A stretch of DNA of 64,000 nt from Physcomitrium patens (Eukaryota > Streptophyta > Bryopsida > Funariales > Funariaceae). The notes beneath the pieces were generated by a model that saw nothing but the letters and a program-made list of their open reading frames with translations, was not told where the DNA came from and did not search any database. Of the stretch, positions 1 to 11,899 are shown one piece after another. Location of the stretch: the NCBI RefSeq assembly GCF_000002425.4, contig NC_037271.1:12036786-12100785 (forward strand), in the 5' to 3' direction. Position 1 is the first letter of the stretch. Each line of letters starts with the position of its first letter. The position numbers were made by a program, and so were the translations under genes.

Positions 1-750
1 CTCCAGGCATCTCCTACCCCTACATTCCACTCCTACTGCGACAAAAATCCTCTATAGCATCACATCGCCCACACTCACTCATCTCATTCACACTTCATCA
101 ACCGAGTGCCAGAAGAGACTCAGATTCTCAAAATCCTCTACAATCGAGCGCTGTTGCTCACAGAAAACTCGACCAAACACCTTCTACAACGCCACAATGT
201 GCCTGAAATGTTCGCAATCACTCGCAATAGGTCTCTAGGGTTTAAAGAATAAGGCAAATCTCCATTCATGACAGACAAAACAAAATCCAGACCAAACAAA
301 AAGGCCATGCGAAAACGAAAACGAAGACGAAGAAGAAGCGTGGAACATACGAGGCGAAGGGCGACGGTGGAATCGAGGCCGGATCGCGTTCGAGAATCAT
401 GGATCCAAGCTTGCGAGAGTGGAGACAATGGAGCACAGAATGGGAGCAAATTTGTTGCAACGAACGAAAGAGAGCGAGCTCACCGAATCGAGTTTCGGAG
501 GTTGTGCTGACGATGTCAAGGCCCTAAGTGTTCTTCATTACCACTAATCCCCGACACTAATCACGATTGCCGGAACTGCGTGACTCTGCAAAGTGGCCTG
601 ACAGGCTGAGAACCGGAATCGTTGAGGACAGGCAAAGATATTTCCGAGCGGGTATCGGTCGAATAGGACACCTGGATATCGATGGAGAAGTGTGGGTGGG
701 ATTTCTAGATATTTTTTATTCTTTTTGGATGTTGAATTTTACACACTGAT
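1..750 (-). promoter_or_regulatory. Possible promoter/5' leader of a gene leaving the left edge
   Basis: This stretch has ordinary base composition, unlike the AT-rich DNA that follows it. It carries a telo-box-like element (TAGGGTTT, 236-243; AAACCCTA on the minus strand), a motif common near transcription starts of plant housekeeping genes. On the minus strand an ATG lies at 10-8, so a leftward gene could begin at the very edge. No reading frame here resembles a protein I know, and the open frames on both strands look like chance. The assignment as a leader is inference. Confidence 0.25.
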
Positions 751-1484
751 AAGTTCTTCTTGGTGATGAAATATCTTGTATAATGTGACTCTAGATTTTT
801 TTTTGTCTACTCCTGACGACAAAATTAGATGATGAGTTTTCATTTATATGAGGAATATATATATATATATATATATATAACTTAATATACATTCAAATAT
901 TATTAATGAAAATTCAAAAAATGATTTAATAAATAAATTTTTTATTTCGTACATTCCTTTGAATCAATAATATTATATTATTTATTTATTTATTTAGTTA
1001 TTCAAACATCTTTTGATTTTTTAATCATATAACGTAATGCATTTTTTTTCAAAAATATGTAAAAACTTTGCCATAAAAAATAATATTTTGATAGACCTTT
1101 TTAAGTTTTTAATTTTAAAATACTGTAGAGAAAATAAATATATATTATAATAACATTACTAACATGTTTTATTGGATAGCTTTGTTAAGATTTTATTTTT
1201 TATTTTCATACAACAACATTTTGGCTTTATTTAGATGTATGTGCATATATGTTGGAGAATGTAAATCAAATTCTCTAATAAATGGACTAAACCTTCATGG
1301 CTACTCATATCAGAAATGTCAAATGCATGTGATTAGTTCATGTCCTTTGTGTTTAAACCATCCAAACTGCAACACTAAGGGTTGCAATAAAGCTTACTAT
1401 CGTGTTGCAGAGTGTGTTGCAGTGGATTGGTATACAACTGAGCTTTTGAAATCATGGTTGTAATAAAATGGGTGGGGTGGGATT

Positions 1485-1521
<37 letters not shown>

Positions 1522-2100
1522 AATACATATCAGAGTAAATTCATGTTGACAAAAACATACAATATTAGAGTACAAAAACACTTTTTAAAGCTATCCATAG
1601 TGACATGACAATCATATTCCAAATATTACATGCCTTTTTTTATTATTATCAATAAAACAATAAAACTTGAATATTGATGAGTCAAACATCTTCTTCACAT
1701 GTTTACACAAACATTATGTGCTTGAAACCATTGCAATCAAAAAGCTATCACATGTAATACACATCACATCAACTTAAAAACAAATCCACCTATGAAATTT
1801 ATCATGACATTTAAAGTGCAACCAACCAATGTTGAAGTACATGGAATCCAACACAACTGTTACAAAACCATGTGATCTAAAGGCATTATAGTGGGATCCT
1901 AGACAAACACCAAGTTGGCAACATGTTCTAGGGGTATGCTCTTTGCATTCACCAAGTTGGACCCCACCTAATCAAATCAATTTGGGGGACTAGCCACAAT
2001 CTCCCATTCATATCTACATAAAACCATACAACAACAACAACAACAACAACAAAATCAACAACCACACCTTGAAGTATAAAAAATAACAACACATTGAATT
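751..2100. other. AT-rich intergenic DNA
   Basis: No recognisable gene. The sequence is AT-rich with (AT)n tracts at 855-879 and 1492-1518 and a short CAA repeat at about 2029-2052. One 99-codon ATG frame (1164-1463, +) has nine cysteines and a hydrophobic start but no similarity I recognise. I treat it as probably chance. Confidence 0.5.
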
Positions 2101-3220
2101 AGGAGGCAAAGAATGCAACACTTGCACATCAGAGAATACACAAGAAATGTGTGTTTCCGTAAACGCTTGCAGTACAACTATTGTTGTGGTGAACTTACAA
2201 ACTGGCCTGCACCGTCAATATGCACCGAAATTTTCACCGACAGCACACAAGCGGCGAGTCTGCGCCTTTCACGTGTCTAGGTTCTTACCGCCACGGAGAA
2301 CCTAGACACGGGAATTGTGAGGACAGGACGATGGTGCGGCGCCACCGGAGCGTAGATCCGGAGCCACAGTTACGGCATGGATGCAAAGATCGAGCAAGCC
2401 TGAATGCGGCGAGCAAGTTGTGGCGCGAGAGATGCGAGCAAGTCGCAAGCGGAAGCTGGGTACTTGAGATCGCCGTCTCGCATTGCGAGTGGCATCACTG
2501 TGGGTCGCTGGGCAAGGGATTGACACGTACCAAGACGCGAGCTCCGTCAGCGGAATGCACCCAGATAAGCGTGACCCACCCGAGTTGGCGCAGGCATACG
2601 CCACTCGTCACTCCCGAGATTCACATGCGCGCACTGGTTCTGAACCCGGGCCAATGGAATCAGAGTAGCCATCAGAAAAGTCTCCAGTCTTTCCAGTTGG
2701 GTCTCAGTTATTTGAGGTCGCTGGCATTTCCGCAGCGGCTGGAGTGATTCGCCTGTGCTAATTTTAGGTGGGTATTGCGGAATCACGTCAACAGTCCCTT
2801 CGTGCGAGAGATGTGTGTTTGGGTGGGTTAGTATCTGCGGGACCGTGATGATTTGTTGTGGCGTGATCGATTGTAAAAGCTAGTTTGGAACCCCTGGTGG
2901 TATCCTTGCAAGGTATGAAGTGTTGTTGCTGTTGTAGTTATTGTTCTGTTGTTTTTGCTATATTTCTCTTGTTTTAAAATTATATTCGTGATTTTATTTT
3001 TGTCGTTTGCTGCAAGTGTTTGGATCGGCTGGCGCTTTCGTGCCTGGGAATCCATTGATGTTGGCCTCGCGTGATTGGTGCGCCAGTGTTCTTCACACGA
3101 GAGGAAGGGGAGCGATGGAAGTGGTCTCGAAGCTCTGAATTCGTCGATTTTTTTGGAACGGGACGGGGGCTGCTTTCCCAATGTGAGTTGCTCTGTAGGA
3201 GCGAAAGTGAGCTAACTGCT
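2101..3220 (+). promoter_or_regulatory. Upstream region and probable 5' leader of the acyl-activating enzyme gene
   Basis: GC-normal DNA directly before the acyl-activating enzyme start. A perfect 13-bp inverted repeat with a 13-nt loop lies at 2272-2310. A T-rich stretch bounded by AG|GTATG (donor at 2913) and TGCAAG (acceptor end 3016) looks like a 104-nt intron in the 5' leader; this is inference. A 175-codon ATG frame (2220-2747, +) lies here, but its composition is unlike a protein and I recognise no domain in it. Confidence 0.4.
2272..2310. repeat. Perfect 13-bp inverted repeat upstream of the acyl-activating enzyme
   Basis: CGTGTCTAGGTTC (2272-2284) is exactly complementary to GAACCTAGACACG (2298-2310), with a 13-nt loop TTACCGCCACGGA. 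It lies about 910 bp before the start codon in GC-normal DNA. The stem is seen; a role as a dimeric protein-binding site or a hairpin in RNA is a guess. Confidence 0.6.
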
Positions 3221-6200
3221 ATGGCGGCGTTGTGTGTTTCTTTGCCGAGGACAGTAGTCAGTTGTAGGGGTCCAGGGCTTGGGCAGCTCACAGGCTGCCA
3301 TCTTGCGACCAGGCTTAGAAGCCCTTGGAGAGAACCAAAGGGGCTGGAGTTCAATCTCAGAGCGTCGAAGCATCTGAGGGTGTGGACAGTTTGTGCTTCG
3401 CTTGAGGTGAGAGAGACGAGTTCAGCGGAACTATGAGTTACCCGTGAGAACATGTCCTTCAACTGTAAAATTTAGTTCATAGCTTCAAGTTTGTTGGAAT
3501 GCGTACAGAAGTGTTGACGCAAGTTGTATCCACCATTCGCTCGGGCATATATCATCTGCGTCCTTGCACATCCACGAAATGGTTTCGGTCGAATTGATCA
3601 TATCTCTTTGCTTTTCTGTAATGTTTTTGCAGACAAGGCGCAATGTGGAATCGACAAGGAAAGGTGCTCCATTGCTAGTCGAAGGAGCAACAGATGGAGA
3701 CGCTAAGTGGGTGGCGGTGCCGGACATTTGGAGAACGGCAGCAGTGAAATATGGTGAGCGCGTTGCGCTGGTCGACCCACATCGCGATCCTCCGGCGGAA
3801 TTAACGTTTTCTCAGGTATTTATTTTTCAGATTTTTCGCTTCAGAAAGCTTACAATTGTAACCATTTTGTAGAATACCTTGTGACGAACCACATTTGCAG
3901 GTTGAGGAAGCTATATTGAATTTTGCGGAAGGGCTTCGTGCAGCCGGGATCCAACCCAACCAAACAGTGGCTCTCTTTGCAGATAATTCGTACCGGTGGT
4001 TAATTGCTGATCAAGGTTAGTATGCCAGAAAACCAGCTCTTTCCTACAGTAGCTCCAACCTCATCTCATCAGATTGCACGTTTGATTTGCAACCTGTGAT
4101 AATGCGTAAATCATTACTTCTTGCCTCCGATGCTGCTGCTCCAATGACGGACATGCACATCGTGGCGATGCCAGTTTCCGAATGCAACTGTTAACATTTA
4201 ATTTCTCTCGTATTCAAAATGGAGTAGATAGGTGATGAGTGCTTCATGCTCGAATTGTGCAAATGTATTGTTCAGCTTTTTAGACGTTTATGTTTTTGTT
4301 AAAGTTTTAAATTATTTCCTGGCGTGGTGGATCCAGGGATACTGGCAGCAGGTGCAGTAAATGCTGTAAGAGGCTCTAGATCATCAGCTGAGGAGCTTCT
4401 GTATATCTACTCCCACTCAGATAGGTTGGATAACAATTTTCATCTAAATCATTTCATGGAATTCAGATTCAGTTTCCAAAAGATGTTTTGTGCGACTCAC
4501 GTAGCCATCTCTGATTTTTATGGGTTTACAGTCTTTGCATTGCCCTTTCAGCCGAGTCTAGATTTCAGTAAGAGTGAGCTGTAACGAATGTGAGGGTTTG
4601 AAATATACTGACTTGTTCTTTACGTAGCTAGAAGCTCAGTTCGTTGAAAATGGAGGTTTAATTCCACCTTTGTATGTATGTATATGTATATATGTATATA
4701 TATATATATATATATTCATACATATATATAGTTTTGTTCACCAATCGATTTAGCTTGGAACTGCAGTGTAGCGTTGGTGATTGACAATGCGGAGCTTTTC
4801 AAGAAACTCGCACCCATGTTGCGAGAGAGCGCAAAGGTGAAATTTGTTGTGCTTCTATGGGGGGATAAACAATCCATTGTCTCGACGAATGGCTCTTTCC
4901 TGAAAGATACCCCAATTCACACGTTCGATGAGTTTGTCGAATTGGGCGAAGGAAGCCGTGAAACGAGCTCAGGTGGGTACTACAGGAACATTTGTCTTTC
5001 TCAACCAACTGGAGAAAATTCTGTTGCTTTCGATCAATTCAAATGTCTCGTTATTGGCAGTTTTGTACTATTCCATTAGTTGTGTCATATTCAAATTCCC
5101 CTCAACTTTTTAGCCACGAAGATGGGCTACGGATGCACATTTTAACTCGCACAGAATGGCAAAATAATTGACGATTTTATTATGGATTTTGAATTATCAG
5201 AACAAGTGCACGAGAAGATCCACTCGGACGACACTGCTACTTTAGTATATACGAGTGGAACTACCGGAAAACCTAAAGCTGTAATGCTCACGCATGGCAA
5301 CCTTCTCCACCAGGTGAAACTTTGTGAATCAAACAATATGAGCCATCCTTTCGTTTTTGTTTGTTTGTTTTTTTGTTTTTGTTTTTTGTTTTTTGTTTTT
5401 TGTTTTTTTTTTTTTTGCCTATCTTACTTGATTTGAAGATTTCATCTGTAGATCAATTAGAAAATCTTGGAACTCATAGCTCTTTCTTATATGCAGGTGA
5501 TCAACTTGTGGTCAGTGATACAACCCTCACCTGGCCAGCGGTTTTTGACAATCCTCCCACCATGGCATATGTATGAGCGCTCGTGCGAGTATTTCTATCT
5601 CTCTCGTGGTGTCAATCACGTGTATACGAGTGTCAAGAGCTTGAAGGTAACTAGGCACTAATCTTTGAAAATCTGCGATCAAGGTGTTGACCAGGAGTTC
5701 AATTATCTCTCCCAGTTGTGTCATATATACACACATTTATATAACTCAATCGCATTAATTTCTGTGCAGGAGGATTTGGTGTTGTACAAACCGGATTACT
5801 TTGTTGCTGTGCCGCTTGTCTTCGACCTCCTTTACAAGTAAGTCAGTGAAATGTTAACTAATCACCTATAGTTTAAAATTTTCTGTATAGTAGGTTTTCT
5901 GTACTGATGTAGAATGTAAAAAGATCAGTCTAATTACATAGAATCAGCCTAGAAGCACATTCCGTCCAATGATTGAGTGCTAGGATTGAGCCGTTGTGTG
6001 TCGCAATGGCTGGCAGTGGAGTTCAGAAGCAGTTGAATGCGGCAACAGGTTTTCGAAAGACTTTGGCAATGGCGCTCATAAGCATCAGTACGAAGTACAT
6101 GGATGCAAAACGTGTTGCCCAGGTACTGAACATAATCTTTAAGTTCCAAGTATGCACAACGTTGTTTTTGTAGGTTGCTGTTCTATCATCAGGAATCACT

Positions 6201-6561
6201 TCATGACGCCCTAACAACACATTCTGCGTTGGTTGGCATCTGCAAATGGAGGCTGTGGTTGAAACTGGCAGCTGCATTGACCACAATTGAGTGTGGTTTT
6301 CGTGTTTTATAGGGTAGAGACCTTGCAAGCGCGCGAAAGAAGCAGCCAATCTTTACGGCAGCTAAAGAATGGCTAGCGGCCATGGTTGTGATGTCAATTT
6401 TACTACCTCTTCACTTAATCACGAAACTATTAGTTTTCAAAAAAATTCGGGCAACACTCACTATGGGAACGGCAATTAGCGGCGGCGGAAGCCTGCCCAC
6501 CCATGTAGACAAGTTCTTCGAGGTATGTTATCTCTTGTATTTGAGTTCAGGTAGTGAAGTA

Positions 6562-6605
<44 letters not shown>

Positions 6606-8203
6606 ATAATAATAATAATAATAATATAACTTCTGTAATTCTAATAATTTGATGATTTTCTTATAGATGATCGGCATTCCAGTACTCAACGGTTACGGCT
6701 TGACAGAAACTTCGCCAGTTCTCTCCTGTCGACTGCCTTACAACAATGTAAGCTCTGAGCCACAATGTCCATTACATTCCACAGGGACTAACAATAATTT
6801 AACTTATCTCCTTATTTAGTGCATGGTAGCATGAAAGTGATTTGGATTTATTACTAGGTTGTATTCCGCCATTGATGCGAGTCTTCTTCGTAGATTTGAT
6901 AAACATCACTGTTTGCACAGATATTGGGTTCTGTAGGGATACCCATACCTGGTACGCGTGTGAAGATAGTGGATCCAGAGACGAATAGGCAACTGGGTCC
7001 AGGAATCAAGGGCCTTGTCAAAGCCAGCGGTCCTCAAATTATGAAGGGATATTACAAGGCAAGTATTTCCCAGATTTTGTGCTCAGGTTTGAGAGATAGA
7101 GATGAGTGATATTTTGTTTCAATGGATTGTATCTGCACACGTGAAAGTCTGCTTGATGAGTTCTTGAATAGTTAAGAGGTTCAGCCTCAGTATGTAGAAA
7201 TTCATCATACAGCAAGCTACGAACAGGCAGTAATGGCTTACATCTTCATGGTATTTTCAGAATGAAGAAGCAACAAAGAAAGCGATAGATCCAGAAGGAT
7301 GGTTTGATACTGGTGACCTCGGTTGGATTGCGCCGAAGATGGGCATTGGTTGTGCTCGACGCTGCGGTGGAGTATTGATCTTGGATGGCCGAGCCAAAGA
7401 CACTATAGTTCTCTCAACAGGTCCTATCATTGTTCATAAAGCTCGTTTACGATCTTTTCCAAACCAAGCTGAAAGATTTTTCTTACCTCCTTGCAGCCAG
7501 AATATTTAGCATTAGATAGGTGATCACAATTGAAAAAGATGGCCTGTTGATGGCATGGACACTGAGTAGTCAACTCTTGTGCCACGCAGGAGAGAATGTG
7601 GAACCGACAGAGATTGAGGAAGTTATGTCTCAAAGTTCTCTGATTCAAAACATTGTCGTACTAGGGCAGGTAAGCCAGTTTACTAATATTAAGAACAGTG
7701 CTTGTTTTTCTTGCTTTTGTAAGCAGTCTTTACATTCTGTCATCGTCACCTATGCTTTATTTTCTTACAATTCGTCAATTTTGGTGCCTTTGATATGGCA
7801 GGATCAACGGCGACTCGGGGCACTCGTGGTTGCCAACAAAGATGAGTTATATGCGGCGGCCAAGGAGCGGATGCAAGCGAAAGGAAACACTGCCGAGCCT
7901 TCAGACGCTGATTTGCGGGCGTGCATACGAGAGGAACTGAGAACCTAGTAATACCTAACCCCTAAAGTTCAACATTGGCTGCTGATCGATGCTTTGAATT
8001 TGACACCATTTTGACAACAATCTCACTTCCGTTTGTGGTCTGCGCTTTGCAGTGGTGCTGGCTGCTCACATTCAGTAGCAACATTTGAGATCCTCTATGA
8101 GCCATTTACGGTTGAAAATGGATTTCTCACTCCCACAATGAAGGTTAGGAGAGACGTTGTGACTGCCAAGTACAAAGAACAAGTTAATGCACTTTTCAAG
8201 TGA
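3221..8203 (+). CDS. Acyl-activating enzyme, plastid long-chain acyl-ACP/acyl-CoA synthetase type (AAE15/AAE16-like)
   Basis: Adenylate-forming ligase expected to activate long-chain fatty acids with ATP, probably in the chloroplast. Sixteen exons keep one frame: 3221-3406, 3633-3815, 3901-4015, 4337-4424, 4767-4972, 5201-5313, 5497-5646, 5770-5837, 6017-6122, 6313-6522, 6667-6747, 6921-7058, 7261-7420, 7590-7669, 7802-7947, 8053-8203. The product is 726 aa, close to the roughly 720-730 aa I recall for Arabidopsis AAE15/16. Residues 1-62 (exon 1) are Arg/Ser/Leu-rich and look like a transit peptide. The P-loop-like motif [10 protein letters not shown] is at about 276-285, YGLTETSP at 485-492, [10 protein letters not shown] at 561-570, DGRAKD at 590-595, and a candidate catalytic Lys (TPTMK) at 707. 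The first ATG in the exon 1 frame is at 3221. The intron after exon 12 uses a GC donor. Exon 15 must splice just before an apparent in-frame TAG at 7946-7948, otherwise the conserved C terminus is lost. Substrate and compartment are inferred. Confidence 0.93.
6562..6624 (+). repeat. Intronic trinucleotide microsatellite (TAG)n(TAA)n
   Basis: About thirteen TAG units run into seven TAA units inside the intron between exons 10 and 11 of the acyl-activating enzyme gene. It should be length-variable between individuals. Confidence 0.85.
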
Positions 8204-9067
8204 TCTTATGCGTAGCACAATGAAGCTCTGCATCCACAAGCTACGCCATGCTACTGGACTAAGTACAGCAGCAAGAGCAAGAGCAAGCAAAATGAAGTGT
8301 GTTGAAGTGCAGATACCAATCCTCAGCTGCACGTTTACAAAAGTAGTTTGGACTGAAACATTTTGTATGCCTGGACTATTTCGTCACTTCCTATAATGGA
8401 CCCAGAGACTTTTGCCACAATGTTGATTCTTAACTGAGCTGTTCACTCTGCTCACCCATTTTCTCTATTTCCCCAAATCAGATAACAATGATCAGTTGAA
8501 GCCTTATCTGCCTTGAGCCAAAAATACCTGAAACTGTCACTTGGAGAGGGGTCTTGTATATTAGCTAGGCCTGCTATTTGTGTATGAATATTTTCATGGC
8601 TCAACTATTATGTCAAAAATATTCATACCAAAAATAAAAATGTCTAGAATTCCACATCAAGAATATCTTGTCGAGGCAGCGGACTCCGTTGAATCAAGTT
8701 GTTGACGCAGTTGCTGCTTCCAATGGTAATGGATAACGAATTGGCCTTGTTATTGTGCAAGACCTCCCCATTGATATCTAGACATAGTACCCAAAAGCTA
8801 TCTTCAGATTCAACAATAGCAACGTCCTTCGTTCTGTCACCAACATTGACAACAGTTGTTCAAATTGATTCAGTTCATTTGTGCCTTTCATATCGCCGAC
8901 TTGTTCCATTTCAGGCTGTTGAGTTTCACAATCACGTCATACGAGGAAATTCGAGCATCCTTCGGCCTTGGAGATCCAGAAAAATGCATTTTTAGCAGCA
9001 GCAGTATGTACAACGTAAACGTGTACGTTTTATCAAGTGTTTTATGATCAACTCTAAGATAAAACAG
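8204..9067. other. Convergent intergenic region (3' ends of two genes)
   Basis: The acyl-activating enzyme and RecX genes run toward each other here, so both 3' UTRs should lie in these 864 bp. There is no convincing coding frame. A perfect 13-bp inverted repeat (8582-8594 with 8616-8628, 21-nt loop) sits in the middle. Confidence 0.5.
8582..8628. repeat. Perfect 13-bp inverted repeat (hairpin) between convergent genes
   Basis: The left arm GTATGAATATTTT (8582-8594) is exactly complementary to the right arm AAAATATTCATAC (8616-8628), with a 21-nt loop. It lies about 380 bp after the stop of the left gene and 440 bp after that of the right one. It could structure the 3' UTR of either transcript or be the remnant of a small inverted-repeat element. 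The arms are seen; the role is unknown. Confidence 0.6.
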
Positions 9068-11126
9068 CTAGCAGTTTTGTTTATCTAGAGCCTCCAGGGA
9101 CTTCAAAACCTCTGTAGTGATAGACCAATTGAACCCACGTCGCTGCAACCAGCCTATCATACGTCTCTTGCGAGCTTCTGGAGAGATACTATCTCCACGT
9201 CCCCACTGTAGCCTAGCCTTCTCCATGAGATGATCACTTGTCCTTTTTGTCATACCCCATCGTCCTTCGTTGTCTTCTGAGTCATCATCTTGGTTTAAGA
9301 ACTCATCACTGGTGGTAAAGACCATCTGAATGGCCGCTTCAATGTCCTCAGGGCTTACTCCTCTTTGACGAAGTTCCTGTGCATCCACGGTAATGGAGTC
9401 ACTGCCAACTCGTAAGGATATAAATAAGTTGACAATGATCATTGCACTGACTAGAATCGAATGCATTGCAATATGTAAAGAAATGAAACAATTTAAATTC
9501 TAAAGCATTCTGACAAAAGTAGCGTATAAAACTACGGAATTTCAACACATCCCTCGACCTGCTCAGAGCAACCATTCTGGCTCACACACCTTGATGACAG
9601 GATTCCAGTTATGATACTGACTTTTTTTCAGTACACAAAGATTCTGATGATACAAAGAAACAGTTTTCAGAAGCTTTCATTAGAGTATTGTTGCGTACTC
9701 AAAAAGAAGCGAATCTTTTGCGTTACGGAAAAATACCTGCTTAAGACGCTGGGGTCCCCAAATGGATGTTCGCCATCGAGATCGAGCAAAAGCCTCAGCA
9801 TACTCCAGGTCACTTTGCAATCCACTGCCAAGTAAGAGAAATAAAATCACACTAAGGGTTACCCACAAAGCTTAGAAGTTCTGATCGTAACTTAACCCTA
9901 AACGAAGGAAGAAATTGTGAGAAGACCGCGTTGGAGGGGAGAAGTTGCATAATTGGGAAGAAACGTATTCAATCAGGATTAAGAGATTGCAAAAGAGTTT
10001 TCACCATCTTTGCAGGTCAGCAATTGTGGATTCAATTACGCTTGGAGATATGTTCCTGCCCATCAGCTTCTGCCTCAACTTTTGTGCGGTTTGAGGTCTG
10101 TCAAAACCAAAGAACCAGATCCCAGTTACGAGCTGCTCTTGAAACGCATACAATGCACAATTCTGGGGCTCAAGCAGAAATACATGACGAGGAGATTAGT
10201 GACAAGTTTGCAGTGCGGCGAAAACAAGAAGTCAAAGGAATTGTTGGTACTCACGCAATTCCCAGCAAACGCAATGCGTAACTTTTGGCTGATTGCTTCT
10301 CCTTCTCGATTTCTTTGTCCACCACAATTTCTGGTGTTTCGAAGAGATTGTCATCAGCTGCGTTGAGAGAATCATCAAAGAGATCATTGGCACCCGAAAG
10401 CAGACCTTCAAACTTCCGACCATCTCCATAAAATAGTCCTGAGCCTTGAAGCTGCTTTTTCTTCCTTGGAGTTAAGGGTACACTGCTCCTCTTTGATAGC
10501 TCTGAGTCAGGAGCTTCAAACTTCCGGCCATTTCCATAAACAGGTACTTTTTCAAACATTTGATTCTTCTTCACCAAAGAAATCCCATCCAAGTCGGCAG
10601 TGGCTGATACTGCTTCTTTTTGATTACGCAACATTCTTGAGGACCTAGAAAGGAATGCGTTATGCTCGTCATACTCATTGCTCCTGGGAGAAGTTTTGGC
10701 ACTCAAATCCTCTTCTATCTCCGCAACATGGGGAATCTTCTCACGCATACGAGAGAATTGCGTTGAACGTTGTGATGATGAGTCTCTGGCTTGCATTTCT
10801 GCCTTCAATCGTTGTATTTCAGCACATGCAAAACTCTGATAATCTTCCGCCTCAGCTTCCACCTCTTTGTCTCTGTCAGAAGACTTTTTCTGCTCCTGCA
10901 GTTTCCTCAAACTGCAATCCTCGTCTGTCTTTGACACGCGCTTCCATCTTTGCAGCGGCCGAGAGTATGGAACCCCTGCGTCTTCTCTGCTCTCCCGCAA
11001 TGTAGGCTTGGCAGTCCCAGGCGCCTGCGGATTATAGCGGATTGGCCCCGTAGCTCCACGAATCGTACAAAAGGCTCGCACTCCTACCGCTCTATCCAGA
11101 ACCGCACTACAACCTCTAATTGCCAT
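9068..11126 (-). CDS. RECX: RecX-family regulatory protein, probably organelle-targeted
   Basis: RecX proteins bind RecA and modulate its recombinase filaments; plant members act with organellar RecA. Four exons on the minus strand: 11126-10255, 10097-10005, 9824-9737, 9376-9068, giving 453 aa with all phases consistent. Residues 1-25 (MAIRGCSAVLDRAVG...) look like an organelle presequence. A long charged, low-complexity N-terminal region follows, with two copies of YG[ND]GRKFE at 197-204 and 233-240. The RecX fold occupies about 275-453: AKSYALRLLGIA, then a QKLRQKLMGR helix, SDLEYAEAFARSRW, LRQRGVSPEDIEAAI and a final WLQRRGFNW. This order of three-helix repeats is typical of RecX. An in-frame TTG lies upstream, but the first ATG is at 11126. 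The gene is convergent with its left neighbour and divergent from its right one. Mitochondrial versus plastid targeting cannot be decided from sequence alone. Confidence 0.88.
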
Positions 11127-11899
11127 CGCTTCAGATTGCTTGTGAAAGTTTAGCGTATCCAACGACAACCATGGCGTGCAACCGAACTCCACTTCCCAAT
11201 GGAAACCTAGAACCTCGAGAAACCTCCTCAAATTTCGTCTGCCGTGTTTCTACCAGTTTCCTCAAAGGCCCCTCTCACTCTCACGAAACTCTGAAGTCCT
11301 AAATATTGACATCTCTAACATTCTATACGATCGTTACTCATGCCACCATGAAAAGTATAGAATTCTACGACCGCGAAAACAATATGCGATTGATTGCCAT
11401 ACAATTGTTCAAACTCGTACAATTCACCTAGTGAGGCATCATCTGAGCTGTGAAGATTTGCGAGCAAGGTAGGGGGGTTGCGGATTGTTCGAATGGATTT
11501 CTATATTCACTCATCCAGTTGGAGTACACGTAGTTGAGAAAATATGACAAACCATGCCACATAAACCCTAATTCCACCGAAATGCACACGAGTGCATCCC
11601 TACCTCCGAGCTAAGTTCTTTTTTCATCTCTAGTGTAGATGGTTCACTCACAGAATAACTAGTTGCGATAGGTTTTAGTCATTCCTCATGCACTTATCCC
11701 GAATGATCGACCTTCTGCGTTGTGTGGTAGTTAAGATTCTCTGTCCTTGTTCCTGTTTGTGTGTCATTTCCTTACCCGTGAGTTGCAATTTTGGAGCAGG
11801 ATTGCACTGTCACCGGTAGTCCCAGCGCAGATTGTAGCAGTGTTGGTTTCCTAGAAAAATTACAAGGGTTTGAGGATCCCTACGTGGGTTTTGGCGGAG
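11127..11899. promoter_or_regulatory. Bidirectional promoter spacer between RecX and the TPR gene
   Basis: The 773-bp spacer between two divergent start codons must hold both promoters and both 5' leaders. A telo-box AAACCCTAA lies at 11563-11571, near the middle. This element is common near transcription starts of plant genes for translation, replication and organelle function. I see no coding frame of interest. Shared regulation is inferred from the arrangement. Confidence 0.55.

Noticed and set aside
1164-1463. 99-codon ATG frame with nine cysteines and a hydrophobic N terminus
   Set aside because: AT-rich context, no signal-peptide cleavage pattern or known Cys spacing; composition alone can explain it.
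2220-2747. 175-codon ATG frame (+) upstream of the acyl-activating enzyme
   Set aside because: His/Ser/Arg-rich sequence without domain or repeats, with long frames also open on the opposite strand; it fits GC-rich leader DNA.
5155-5200. Earlier acceptor (AG at 5153-5154) for exon 6 of the acyl-activating enzyme
   Set aside because: It would give a phase clash with exon 5; the AG at 5199-5200 restores the frame.
8699-8995. 98-codon frame (+) between the convergent genes
   Set aside because: Starts with a non-ATG codon, lies in the shared 3' region and has no similarity I recognise.
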